Below, in pieces: positions 12,429-21,510 of a DNA stretch of 64,000 nucleotides. The position numbers and the translations under genes are program-made. The DNA is from Serinus canaria. Lineage: Eukaryota > Chordata > Aves > Passeriformes > Fringillidae. The number at the start of each line of letters is the position of its first letter. Position 1 is the first letter of the stretch. The stretch covers positions 100,434,179-100,498,178 of the forward strand of contig NC_066316.1 of NCBI RefSeq assembly GCF_022539315.1. Reading direction: 5' to 3'. Below the pieces are notes generated by a model. The model ran no database searches and was not told the DNA's origin. It saw only the letters and a program-made list of their open reading frames with translations.

Positions 12429-13006
12429 CTCGGGAGCGGCGCCGCCGCTACTTATCCTCGCCGGAGGGGCCGGGCAGCCCAGAGCGGCGCGGGCGGAGGA
12501 GGCGGGCGGCGGCTGTGGCGAGCACGGGTGGCGCTTCCTCTGCGGCGCCCATGGGGACAGGACGACTTTAAAGGAGTTTGGGGGGGTTCTGGCGCTGGGC
12601 GACCACGGGTACGGAACGGGACGGGAGGGACCCCTCGGGCAGGGGGTGCTGATCGCCTGCTCTTTGCCCGTGCCTTGCGGGGTCCCGGCCGGGATGCCGG
12701 CACTGGGCGGGCAAGGCCGGTAGCTCCGGGGCCGTACGGTCCTCCTGCCGCCTCCTCGCACGCAGCGCTGCCCGGTTTGGCTGCGCACCGCTGGAGGGAG
12801 GGCTCGGGACCCTCCGGCCGGAGCCTCCCCGAGCCCCCGGAGCCCTCTCCCCTCGCAGAGCGGAGATTCCCGGTGCAACTCCGTCCCCCCGCGCGGAGGC
12901 GGCGGACGGCGGGGAGGCTCCTCTACCGGCGCTCCGGAGTCGGGGCTCTGCCCTGCCCCGCACTCCGGGGATAGGGGGAAGGGTCCCCACTGGGAGTTTT
13001 TCCTTT

Positions 13007-13185
13007 GTAAGAAGGGGAGGGAAGGAGTCGGGAAGGGATGAGGGCATAGGGCGGCATCGCTGAAATCTTTTGTATGTGCCTTAATTTTTATTTTTTGTTC
13101 TTTCGTTCTTTCTTTCCTTCCTTCTGCGTGCACTCTTTCCCATCTCTTGTTCTTGTCTGTGTCTGCCCACCCCACCCTCCTTTAG
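13007..13185 (+). other. LRATD1: Probable 5' UTR intron end (acceptor firm, donor tentative)
   Basis: A strong 3' splice site precedes the coding exon: a pyrimidine-rich tract of about 100 nt (13077-13180, with CTTT/CTTC repeats) ends in CCTCCTTTAG, the AG being 13184-13185. The donor is uncertain. GTAAGA at 13007 is the best match to the GTRAGT consensus close by and would give a 179-bp intron with G-runs (GGGGAGGG) just inside. Weaker GT sites further upstream (for example near 12609 or 12720) would give longer introns. A non-coding exon followed by one coding exon agrees with the known layout of mammalian LRATD1. Confidence 0.5.
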
Positions 13186-13222
13186 ATCCGGCGATTTCTG
13201 CCCTCGCCTCGCCCTGTCATTG

Positions 13223-14077
13223 ATGGGAAATCAACTGGATCGCATCACCCACCTGAATTACAGCGAACTGCCGACCGGGGACCCCTCGGGGATCGAGAAG
13301 GACGAGCTGCGCGTCGGGGTGGCTTACTTCTTTTCGGATGAGGAGGAGGACCTGGACGAGCGAGGCCAGCCAGACAAGTACGGCGTGAAGGGCTCCGGCA
13401 GCCCCGGGCAGGAGACGCCCACCCACCACCTCCACCACCAGCTGGTGCTGAACGAGACTCAGTTCTCCGCTTTCCGCGGCCAGGAATGCATCTTCTCCAA
13501 GGTCAGCAGCGGCCCCCAGGCTGGGGACCTCAGCGTCTACTCGGTGTCAGCCCTGCCAGCCCTCTGCAAGCCGGGGGACCTGCTGGAGCTGCTCTACCTG
13601 GGGCCGTCGGAGCACCCGCCGCCGCACTGGGCCGTGTACGTGGGCGGCGGGCAGATCATCCACCTGCACCAGGGGCAGATCCGCCAGGACAGCTTGTACG
13701 AGGCGGCCGCGGGCAACGTGGGCCGGGTGGTGAATAGCTGGTACCGCTTCCGCCCGCTGGTGGCGGAGCTGGTGGTGCAGAACGCCTGCGGGCACCTGGG
13801 CTTAAAAAGCGACGAGATCTGCTGGACTAACTCCGAGAGCTTCGCCGCCTGGTGCCGCTTCGGGAAACGGGAGTTCAAAGCCGGGGGGGAGCTCCAGGCG
13901 GCTGCTGGCACCCAGCACCAGCAGCAGTACTATCTCAAAATCCACTTGGCAGAGAACAAGGTGCATACGGTGAGGTTCCACAGCCTGGAGGATCTAATAC
14001 GCGAGAAGCGCAGGATCGATGCCAGTGGCAAACTGAGGGTGATCAAGGACCTGGCTATAGTGGATGGGAAAGAATAG
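13223..14077 (+). CDS. LRATD1: LRAT domain-containing protein 1 (LRATD1/FAM84A)
   Basis: A complete 284-residue protein, close to the 292 residues of the human orthologue. I recognise it by its N-terminus (MGNQLDRITHLNYSELPTGD) and conserved LRAT domain. An acidic patch covers residues 38-46 (SDEEEDLDE), followed by a variable His/Gly/Pro-rich linker (about 54-72) that accounts for the length difference. The LRAT/NlpC-P60 domain spans about 116-215. The HWAVYVG motif carries the family's active-site His135, and His147 and His149 follow in IIHLH. At the position of the LRAT-family NCEHF motif this protein has NSESF (203-207), so Ser204 replaces the catalytic cysteine. This is typical of the LRATD branch and suggests a non-catalytic or altered function. 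The C-terminus (about 236-272) matches the conserved YYLK...EDLIREKRRIDASG block, which argues against the paralogue LRATD2. Gly2 after MGNQ could be N-myristoylated, but Asp6 is unfavourable. The start is ATG 13223; the in-frame TTG just before it is ignored. Context is weak at -3 (T) and good at +4 (G), with no upstream ATG in the 37 nt after the splice acceptor. Family reports link it to cell shape and motility; the biochemical role is unsettled. Confidence 0.97.
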   Translation: MGNQLDRITHLNYSELPTGDPSGIEKDELRVGVAYFFSDEEEDLDERGQPDKYGVKGSGSPGQETPTHHLHHQLVLNETQFSAFRGQECIFSKVSSGPQAGDLSVYSVSALPALCKPGDLLELLYLGPSEHPPPHWAVYVGGGQIIHLHQGQIRQDSLYEAAAGNVGRVVNSWYRFRPLVAELVVQNACGHLGLKSDEICWTNSESFAAWCRFGKREFKAGGELQAAAGTQHQQQYYLKIHLAENKVHTVRFHSLEDLIREKRRIDASGKLRVIKDLAIVDGKE

Positions 14078-14379
14078 GGAGGAGCAGGAGTACGTGGCTA
14101 TCTTCCTTCTGCCCTGCCCGGGGAGACCAGCCTGCCGTAGAGTCAGGAGGCTGCACCCTCCTTCCGTGGGACGCGACTGGAAGCAGGATCCATGGCAACA
14201 TTCCAAAAAAAAACCAGCATTCTTTACACCCATAGCCAGTATTTTGTTTGGCTTTTAATAGCATTAATGCTGAAAGAGCGAGAGGAAGAAAAGAGGGGGG
14301 AGGTGCAGGAAGGCTGTTCTCAGAGTATGTGGACAAAGTCTCTCCTGTCAATCGATGTTGACCATTCTAGCAACATGCC

Positions 14380-14385
14380 AATAAA
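14380..14385 (+). terminator. LRATD1: Proximal poly(A) signal AATAAA
   Basis: First canonical hexamer after the stop codon, about 300 nt downstream, in the context GCCAATAAAATTTC. The 30 nt after it are A/T-rich, with a T-rich stretch at 14400-14421 but no clear GU block. It could be used as a proximal site. Confidence 0.4.
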
Positions 14386-15503
14386 ATTTCAAATTGAAAT
14401 TTCTTTTTAAATTTTTATTTCATGGCTTTAATCCATGATAAGTTTTAAGCATCTGGGACTGTGGATGTGGATGTAGCTAAATGAGATTTTTAGCTAATAT
14501 TTGCCTTGTGGCCAGCCAAAAGCATCAGTCATAGTTTTCTAACTGGGAGACAAAGGGGGTGTTGGGGTGGAGGGTAAATGCCCGTTTGTTTTGTTTCTGC
14601 ACACTGCTGCTTCAGCCTGTAGCTGCAACCCAAATTTTGTCCCAACCAACTGTGGCAAGCTATTTACTAGGAAAAAATACTTTCAGATTTCCGCTTGAAA
14701 TCTATCACATTTTAAATATTTGCCATTGCTTTCTGTTTGCAGCTCTCTGCTAAATATCATCATAATGCATGAGCTCTTTCCAGCTCTTCCCTCCTCCCAC
14801 CCTCCCTGCCTTTTTCTTTTTTGTTAATAAAAAAAAAAAGTTAGTGAGCAGCTGTTTTCCTAAAACTAAATTCAGTGGTTAAAAGGAAGTGGTGTATTTT
14901 GGAGAACAGTATAGTCAGAGATCCAGCCACTGGGATTTCATGCTTGAGCTGTGGATTTTGTACCACTGCTTCGATATCTCTTCATACACAGGTCAATAGA
15001 ATCCTGCAAGAAACAATTTTGAATTCTGCATGTTGCCTCTTTGGAACAGCAATTTATTGTATTTACAATTCCACTTAAAGAAATAGATGTAATGTGGCCA
15101 AGTTCATCTTGCATTTCAAATTCCCAGCAACTAAAAATCTTGTTCAGTGTAAGTTTAGAAAGCCACAGCAGCATTTAAAAGATGCCTTTTAATGTGATGT
15201 GAGCAATGCCTTGTCTGTATTTCAGATCCTGTTCACTCATTGCTTAATTCTAAGTTTTGAAGTGAAAGATCAGAGGATTAAATATATTTTTTAAAAATCT
15301 AAACAAGTATACTGGGGCATTTCTTTTTATTATTCTGAGCTGCATACAACTTGTAATTTTGTCTTTGCATGTTTCAGTGCTGGAAAGAAAATGCATTTGG
15401 TTTTGTTCTCTCTTCCCACATCAATGTCAGATGACAGAAGTAATAGCCCTCTTTTGTATATATATGATACACTCCACCCCTTATCAATGTACTGTGTCCC
15501 AAC

Positions 15504-15520
15504 TTTTTTTTTTTTTTTTT
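15504..15520 (+). repeat. T17 homopolymer
   Basis: A run of 17 T inside the probable 3' UTR, followed by AATTAAAC. It is a likely length polymorphism. Confidence 0.9.
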
Positions 15521-15878
15521 AATTAAACAATGTCATAAGCAACCTTGTTGCAACAGTAATTTCATTTCTACAAAACATTTTCCTACTGTAGCTGAAGATG
15601 CGAGGGTGGAGTGTACTTCATTATAATAAAAGTGTTAGCATAAGTATCTTTAGAAAAAGGAAACAAAAACCTGTACCCCCAAAACTGCGCCTCTTCAGTG
15701 AAGGTCATATAATTGGCTTTGTCCTTGCTAACACATGTGGCAAAATTATGTGGTAATGGGCAGTGTTACTTTTATCACTTCCCTAAACTACCTTGCTTAA
15801 TACAATATAGGGTAAAAATGCAAATTGTAGTTACTGTCAAATACTGTTTAAATAGCCTCAAACCACATCATACTTTTT

Positions 15879-15884
15879 AATAAA
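15879..15884 (+). terminator. LRATD1: Distal poly(A) signal AATAAA
   Basis: Canonical hexamer 1.8 kb after the stop codon, in the context TTTTTAATAAATGTGTAATATTTT. The TGTGTAATATTTT that follows resembles a downstream cleavage-stimulating element, making this the best-looking candidate end of the long 3' UTR form. Confidence 0.4.
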
Positions 15885-18800
15885 TGTGTAATATTTTAGC
15901 TTTATGAAGGCAGTAGTGGCTGTCTGATGATAACTTTTCCCTTAACATGAACAGAAGCTTCTACCTAGCATTTGTGTATCTTATTGTTGTACATTAGATT
16001 GCTTAAATCCTCTGTTAGAACTGATTTCCCTGTACCACTTGGTGGGAGCTCTGTGGGGTTGCAGAAGGGCATTGGCTTTACAACAAGGCACTTACAAAAC
16101 ATTAAAAACTGATAGGAAAAGGAAAGGTGGGCAAAAGCAATTAATTTGATTTTTCCCTTATAAAAAATATGCATTAGAGACCTGAGGTTGCAAAAGGCAG
16201 GGAGAATTAAATGAAGAGGGAATGAGTACCAGAATGTTTATGAATGAAAAAGAATAACATAGAGTTATAGTGTTATTTTTTTGATTTCTGGAATGCTTTT
16301 TTTTCAAATTGCTGTTCGATTAATGGGATTAGACAGAGGTTACTTGGAAGATCAGAATTTTATGTCCTCACTAGTGAGAATTAAAAACATTCTAAATTTA
16401 AACTTTTCGCTGTGCTTTCTGAACTCTCTTTCACTCTAAACCCCATTTTAATGGAGGATTTTTTTGCAATGATTTAGTAACCTGGTTCATAAACATGATG
16501 ATTTTCCTTGTCTTACCCAGCTAAATGTAGAATGATATTTCTTAGTATATAAAAGAAATTATAGGAGTGAGTGAAACCTTATTTGTTCAATAATAACAAT
16601 GCTCTGTGAGAGACCTTTGGCATCTCTCTGAATTTGTACAAATAAAGGTAAAACAATGTAAGGCCTTAGTACTTTGCATAAGGACTGGAGAAAATATACT
16701 GGAAATAGTAAGAGCTGGTATTGACCAAGGATATAGTATTGCCATGACTGTGTTCAAGTAGCAGTCTGTAATTAGCAACAAGGGTACCAATACAGTTTCT
16801 TTTGTTATTTTTCTTTAGCTAGACTTCAGTCCAGGGCTGCTGGCAGCAATCTGGTTCTGATTCATAGCCCGTTGAAGTTAATGGCTCTTGCTGACCAGTG
16901 AACTTTGCATCAGATTGTTAGGAGATGGTTAAAATTTGTGGAGCTTGAGGAAGAGTGAGATTTAAGATGACACTTCAGAGACCAGAAGAGCCACCTTTCT
17001 GAGATGGGAGACTGTGGACACAGGCAACACTGATGAAATATGGGAAGAAAACAGACAAGTTCTGAAACAAGCAGTGTTAACCCGAGATGGCAGTAGGGAA
17101 TCTGTTAAAAAGACTTAATGAAAAGTGAATATAAAAAGTTATTCAGTGCCTTGAAACAAGAATTGGAAGACAGGGAGCAGTCAGCTGCAAGAAAGGCAAT
17201 GATGCGAATGACTGACAGGTAAAAAATGTAATTGATTGTATTCATCATTCAGGATCAGTGGGCCTGGCAGAGTTAACATTTCCATTTCCAGCACTAAAGG
17301 TACTGAAAAATTTATTTTATATCTGGAATCTGTTTAAATTCTTTGGTCTAGCTACCTAGGGTAAATATTTACATCTCATTCATTGCTCTTGAAGTACTGA
17401 CTTGTAATATGACAGCAATGTCAAGATGTTTTGTAGTCTTTCTTTTGTGTCACGTTTCAAGCTCTCTGTTAGCTATTTGAGTAACAGTTCTATAGAATTT
17501 CTTTTGCTAAGATATGATTCTCTTCTCGAAATGCAATCTCTTCAATTGCTTTGAGATTTAACATTTTATTAAAAAATTCAATTCCTGTCCTCTAGAAACA
17601 TAGCCTTTGTGAAATGTTTTGCTGTCATGACCAGATTGTTTACTGCTTATTGGTTGTGCATACTGGGAGAGGACTCTAAGGATGGGTAGCAAAATAGGTT
17701 TTGCTACTGTCAGATTTTGTCTCCATCCTCATCTTATGTCTCCAGAGGATTTTGTTTTCATTTTCTTAGGGTTCTTTTTCTCCTTTCAAGTGTTACAGTT
17801 GTATAAAATGGAGGGGAAAAGAAAAAAAAAACAACAAACCCAACCTAAACCAAAAACCTCAAAGCATGCTTTTTATGGCATATGCTGTTGATGCATATAG
17901 TGGATTTCAGGTTAAAAGCAGGGTGCAGCAAGACATGGCCTTTGGGGTGTGACAGGAAGTGGCCCTTGGTCTGTGCTAGAATGTGCACATTCTTAGTTCA
18001 CCTGCCTCATTTCAAGTGTCTTTCATACTCAGGTGAGTAATGTGCAAAACTGCCGGAGTTTATAGACCCGTTTATGTGATGTATTGAACATCTGTAAGTC
18101 CAGCTGTTTGCTGAAGTTGAGGCAATGCTGCCTCACACAGAGCATCATGTGGGATCAGGGGCCTCAGCCTGCCCAGCTCCCCATCCTCTGTGTGCAGCTG
18201 CTGAGGATGTAGTGGTCTGGGGAATCTACTGCTAATTTCAAGATTTAGTTATTTTCTGTGAGAGATTTCTTCTAGAGTAGTGTATGGACAGTATCCTGCC
18301 CATGAGTATACTTGGATGTGGCTAAAACATTCTATGTGCTGCTGCTTATAGTGAGAAAACACTCTGCTTCCTGCTTCATAACCCAGGAGGAAGACAGAAA
18401 CCCCAGTGCCAAAGAAGTAATCCAGAAATATTTAAGGAGTATGATTGGCTGCAATGCTGAGGGAGTTTCACTGCAGAATTAAGGTCTAAAGGATAACTTT
18501 ACATGACTAGAGTGTGATCAAGTGCTGCTGTTAGTTTGAGTGTCAGTGTTTCCATGGCAAGTGTGGAATTTATTTGCTTGCCTTATTATTATGAAATATT
18601 TAACTTTTCTGTCCTATGAGTTCAAATTTAATATGTGAAGCTGCCCTACGTTCATGGATCTTCTGACTCAATATTAGTTTGAGGTGTCAGAGTTTTTTAC
18701 AAGTTTATTGTCAAGAAAATTAATGCATGCTGACTGGGAACAGATACTTTACTGAACTGCTAGTAAATCAAAATGAGAGTAGTGTAGATGTTAGGCTGAA

Positions 18801-21466
18801 AAAAGGGAATGAACTAAGAATCATCTGTTAGTTGGCATATCCACAGATTTTTTCCAGATTATATAGATACAATCTATAGAGATACAAACTGCCAATGCTG
18901 TATTTTTCTAGAGTGGTTGTGGCATTTTACATTCTCTCTTTTGCAAAATACTATTATCAGTCTAAATAATCTAAATCCCCAGTAAAGTTCTATTTTTTTA
19001 TTTTGAAATTTCATTGAAGTTGACAGTTACTTTATTCTTTTTTCATATTTTCCTTTGAGAAATAAGCTAATTTTTTTGTTAAAGGATTTATAATTGAGCA
19101 GCTAGTAATATGCACTTTCATTTCTTAATTTTAAATATTTTGCATCAAGCACAAATGTATTTAAGTTGATATGTCCAGAGGAATGATAGAATTTCCATTA
19201 GCAGAGTCCATTCAGATTAAGAATATGGTTGTTTGTTGGTTTTTTACATATTTTAATTATGGAACATTGGGGCATTTCTGATACTACAGATGGTGCATGT
19301 ATGTGAAACTGTTTGCCCGATCAGAATTTTTAAAATAAAAGATCTCTCCCCTTCATGAGGCATTAACTTTAGGCTAAAATCAAGGAGTAGGACTTAGCCA
19401 GGATCAAGACCTCAGCAACAACCTCCTATGGAATTTAATGGAAGGCTCATGTGTGTGATGTCTGCCATAAGGGCCTTAATTACCTTTTCTTACTTGTACA
19501 TATAGTAATCATCTATGCAAATTGACATTTTCCTAGGTAAAGTGAGTTAATGCTTTTCAAACATCCCTTGGACTTCTCTCATGTGTCTGTGTGGGTAGAT
19601 GTGTTAGGCACAAATAAAAAACCTGGAGTTTATTGCTGTAGAGCCAATATCTCCAGCTATTTTGACAGGAACTCAGGTGGAATTTGGAACCAGTGTGGCT
19701 ACAGCAGGAAAGGGTGGAAGAATTTGAGTTAAACTTCAGGCTGTTCTAGGAAGATACTCAGAGCTAAGCTTGAAATCCCATTCCTCCTCTTCTCCAAGGT
19801 GCAAGAGGGTGAGTGGCTGTGCACCCCTCACACATAAAACCATTCACATTTTGGAGATCCATCCGTCACTGCCTAGGCAAAATAGGGTGAGTAAAATATG
19901 CAGTGTCTCATCAGCCTTAAGAAGAAAACAATTTTTCACAGTTTAAACACTATTTGGATACAGTGTGGCACTGGCAATCCATGTAAAAAAGTCCCATTTT
20001 TAAGCTGATAAACTAAACAGCATAATGTTTAGTTATGTAAATAGGAAACCTCAATAATCCTTCCTGTTAATCTCTATACAGCAGAGGTAAGAGCTTGTTC
20101 CCAGTTTATGTAAATAAAAGAGTAGCCCTGATTCAAGAAAATTATTATGGGGTAGAATTTGGAAATAAATTAAACAATCCAACTCCAGGTTTAGTTCTGA
20201 TGGGAGGCCATCACTACTGCAGGTGAATAAATAGCAAATACCTAACAGTGTGAATAAATTCCAACTTCTGTATTTTGACACCTCTTCACACCAGAGTATT
20301 TTATGCCACAGAAGGAATATTGTATGTTATTCACTATGAGTAAACATACCACAATCTGGTCTTAAAACAGATCTTTTCTTCCATATGTTCCTATTGTTTC
20401 CATATGCCCTTTCAGTCAGCTGAAAGCAATATAAAAACTGAGACTGAAAAATATACTAATTGATTGTAAATATTTAGGCAGAAATTTATATGCATATTGA
20501 CATATACCTAATAGATGTACTTGTATATACATAGAGATTTGCATACTGTATGTTAGGCATACACACATACACCACAAGTCTTGACTGTTTTGTTAGTATT
20601 GGTAACAAATGTCAGTCATTTCAGTATGTATATTATCTATGTAACAGATGGCTATCCAAGACTTTGCTGACAGGATTTTAGCACTGTTCAAATATTTGTT
20701 CTTTAGGGTATGCCATGGTCTTCTGACATTAAGAGAAGTGAGTTAAATATGTGGGGTTTGACATATTGCTACTTACTGGAGGAAAAATATCAAGAAACAC
20801 TACACTTGGCAATAATGAAGTACGCTTCTAGAACGAGCTATGCTGCTACTGACTTGTGTATTTATAAATAAAAGAATGATCCAATGAAGAATCCATCTAT
20901 CTTTCTCTTTGGCATCTTTAAATGGATAGTGCCACAAGGGTTTTTTTTCATAATATGAATGTGCTTCCCCTCATTTCAATATTTTGGAATCATATCACTG
21001 AAATTAGTAGTGTTGTTCAGACCTACTCTACTGTTGTGTAGTTGTTCTAAAGTAAAGAAGTGGCAACATTGATATTTCTTGATTTTTCTCATCTTTCTTT
21101 GAATTGATAAGTTTATTTCAAAGGCTAAAAGGTGTGACTATGAAAAGCACTTACTACAGATTGGGCACTCTCCATTGAATTCACTAGTGATTTTTCACCT
21201 GAGTTATTTGGACCACAGGCTTATACTAACTTCTTCTAGGAACTTTACTTAATGGATAGAGGATGATAGGATTTTACCTATCCAAAATTCTTTGTCCTCC
21301 TCAAACCACCTGAGGGAGTTATGAGGCCCTTTTCAATGTACAAGCCCATGACTAGTAATCACTGACTATTGGAACCAAATAATTGCCAGAAAGTTCTGTC
21401 ATTTCCAGAGGCTGTGGGAAGTAAGAGAAATTACTCATCTATCAAGCAGACGCCCTTTAAAAAGTA

Positions 21467-21510
21467 TTTTATTGAAATAAATTTTATTGAAATTTTATTG
21501 AAATAAATAA
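21467..21510 (+). repeat. Short tandem repeat, TTTTATTGAAA-type
   Basis: Three imperfect copies of a TTTTATTGAAA(TAAA) unit in a row. The first and third copies carry the TAAA extension and the middle one lacks it. It is a small AT-rich minisatellite with no evident function. Confidence 0.8.

Larger units (their letters stand above)
12125..13010 (+). promoter_or_regulatory. LRATD1: CpG-island promoter and probable non-coding exon 1 of LRATD1
   Basis: Composition switches abruptly near 12120 from T-rich DNA to a dense G+C- and CpG-rich block that continues into the coding exon. Such an island directly 5' of a developmental-type gene is the expected promoter class, usually with dispersed start sites and no TATA box. 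A CCAAT box (12406-12410) and a consensus GC box (12421-12428) lie close together, so transcription probably starts within roughly 12450-12600. The coding exon starts after a splice acceptor, so a non-coding exon 1 should lie here. Its limits are not visible. Long open frames on both strands in this block (up to 264 codons) are products of high G+C content and are not considered genes. Confidence 0.75.
14078..15884 (+). other. LRATD1: Probable LRATD1 3' UTR with several poly(A) signals
   Basis: Non-coding sequence follows the TAG stop and turns from G+C-rich to AT-rich within about 150 bp. Canonical AATAAA signals occur at 14380-14385, 14826-14831 (running into an A-run), 15625-15630 and 15879-15884. 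The last is followed closely by TGTGTAATATTTT, a reasonable U/GU-rich downstream element, and 15625 is followed by AGTGTT. Alternative polyadenylation between a 0.3-kb and a 1.8-kb 3' UTR is plausible. Another AATAAA at 16641 could extend it. No transcript evidence is available here, so the true end is unknown. Confidence 0.55.

Noticed and set aside
12451..12460. CTTATCC near the GC box as a TATA box
   Set aside because: It does not match TATAWAW and lies in a CpG-island promoter, where a TATA box is not expected.
12136..12723. 195-codon + frame across the CpG island, with a three-fold repeated decapeptide
   Set aside because: It begins at GTG, not ATG. Its repeats are translation of the 30-bp G+C minisatellite, and long frames on all strands are expected in such G+C-rich DNA.
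12381..13175. 264-codon minus-strand frame and smaller overlapping minus frames opposite the promoter
   Set aside because: High G+C removes stop codons by chance. The Pro/Arg/Gly-rich content has no domain and the frame runs across the promoter and the intron acceptor tract. An antisense non-coding transcript is possible but not shown.
13220..13222. Extension of LRATD1 by one codon to TTG
   Set aside because: The family protein begins MGNQ at ATG 13223. TTG is not a normal start in vertebrates.
13486..13911. Open frames of 82-105 codons on both strands inside the LRATD1 coding exon
   Set aside because: They are shadow frames of the conserved LRATD1 reading frame with no domain of their own.
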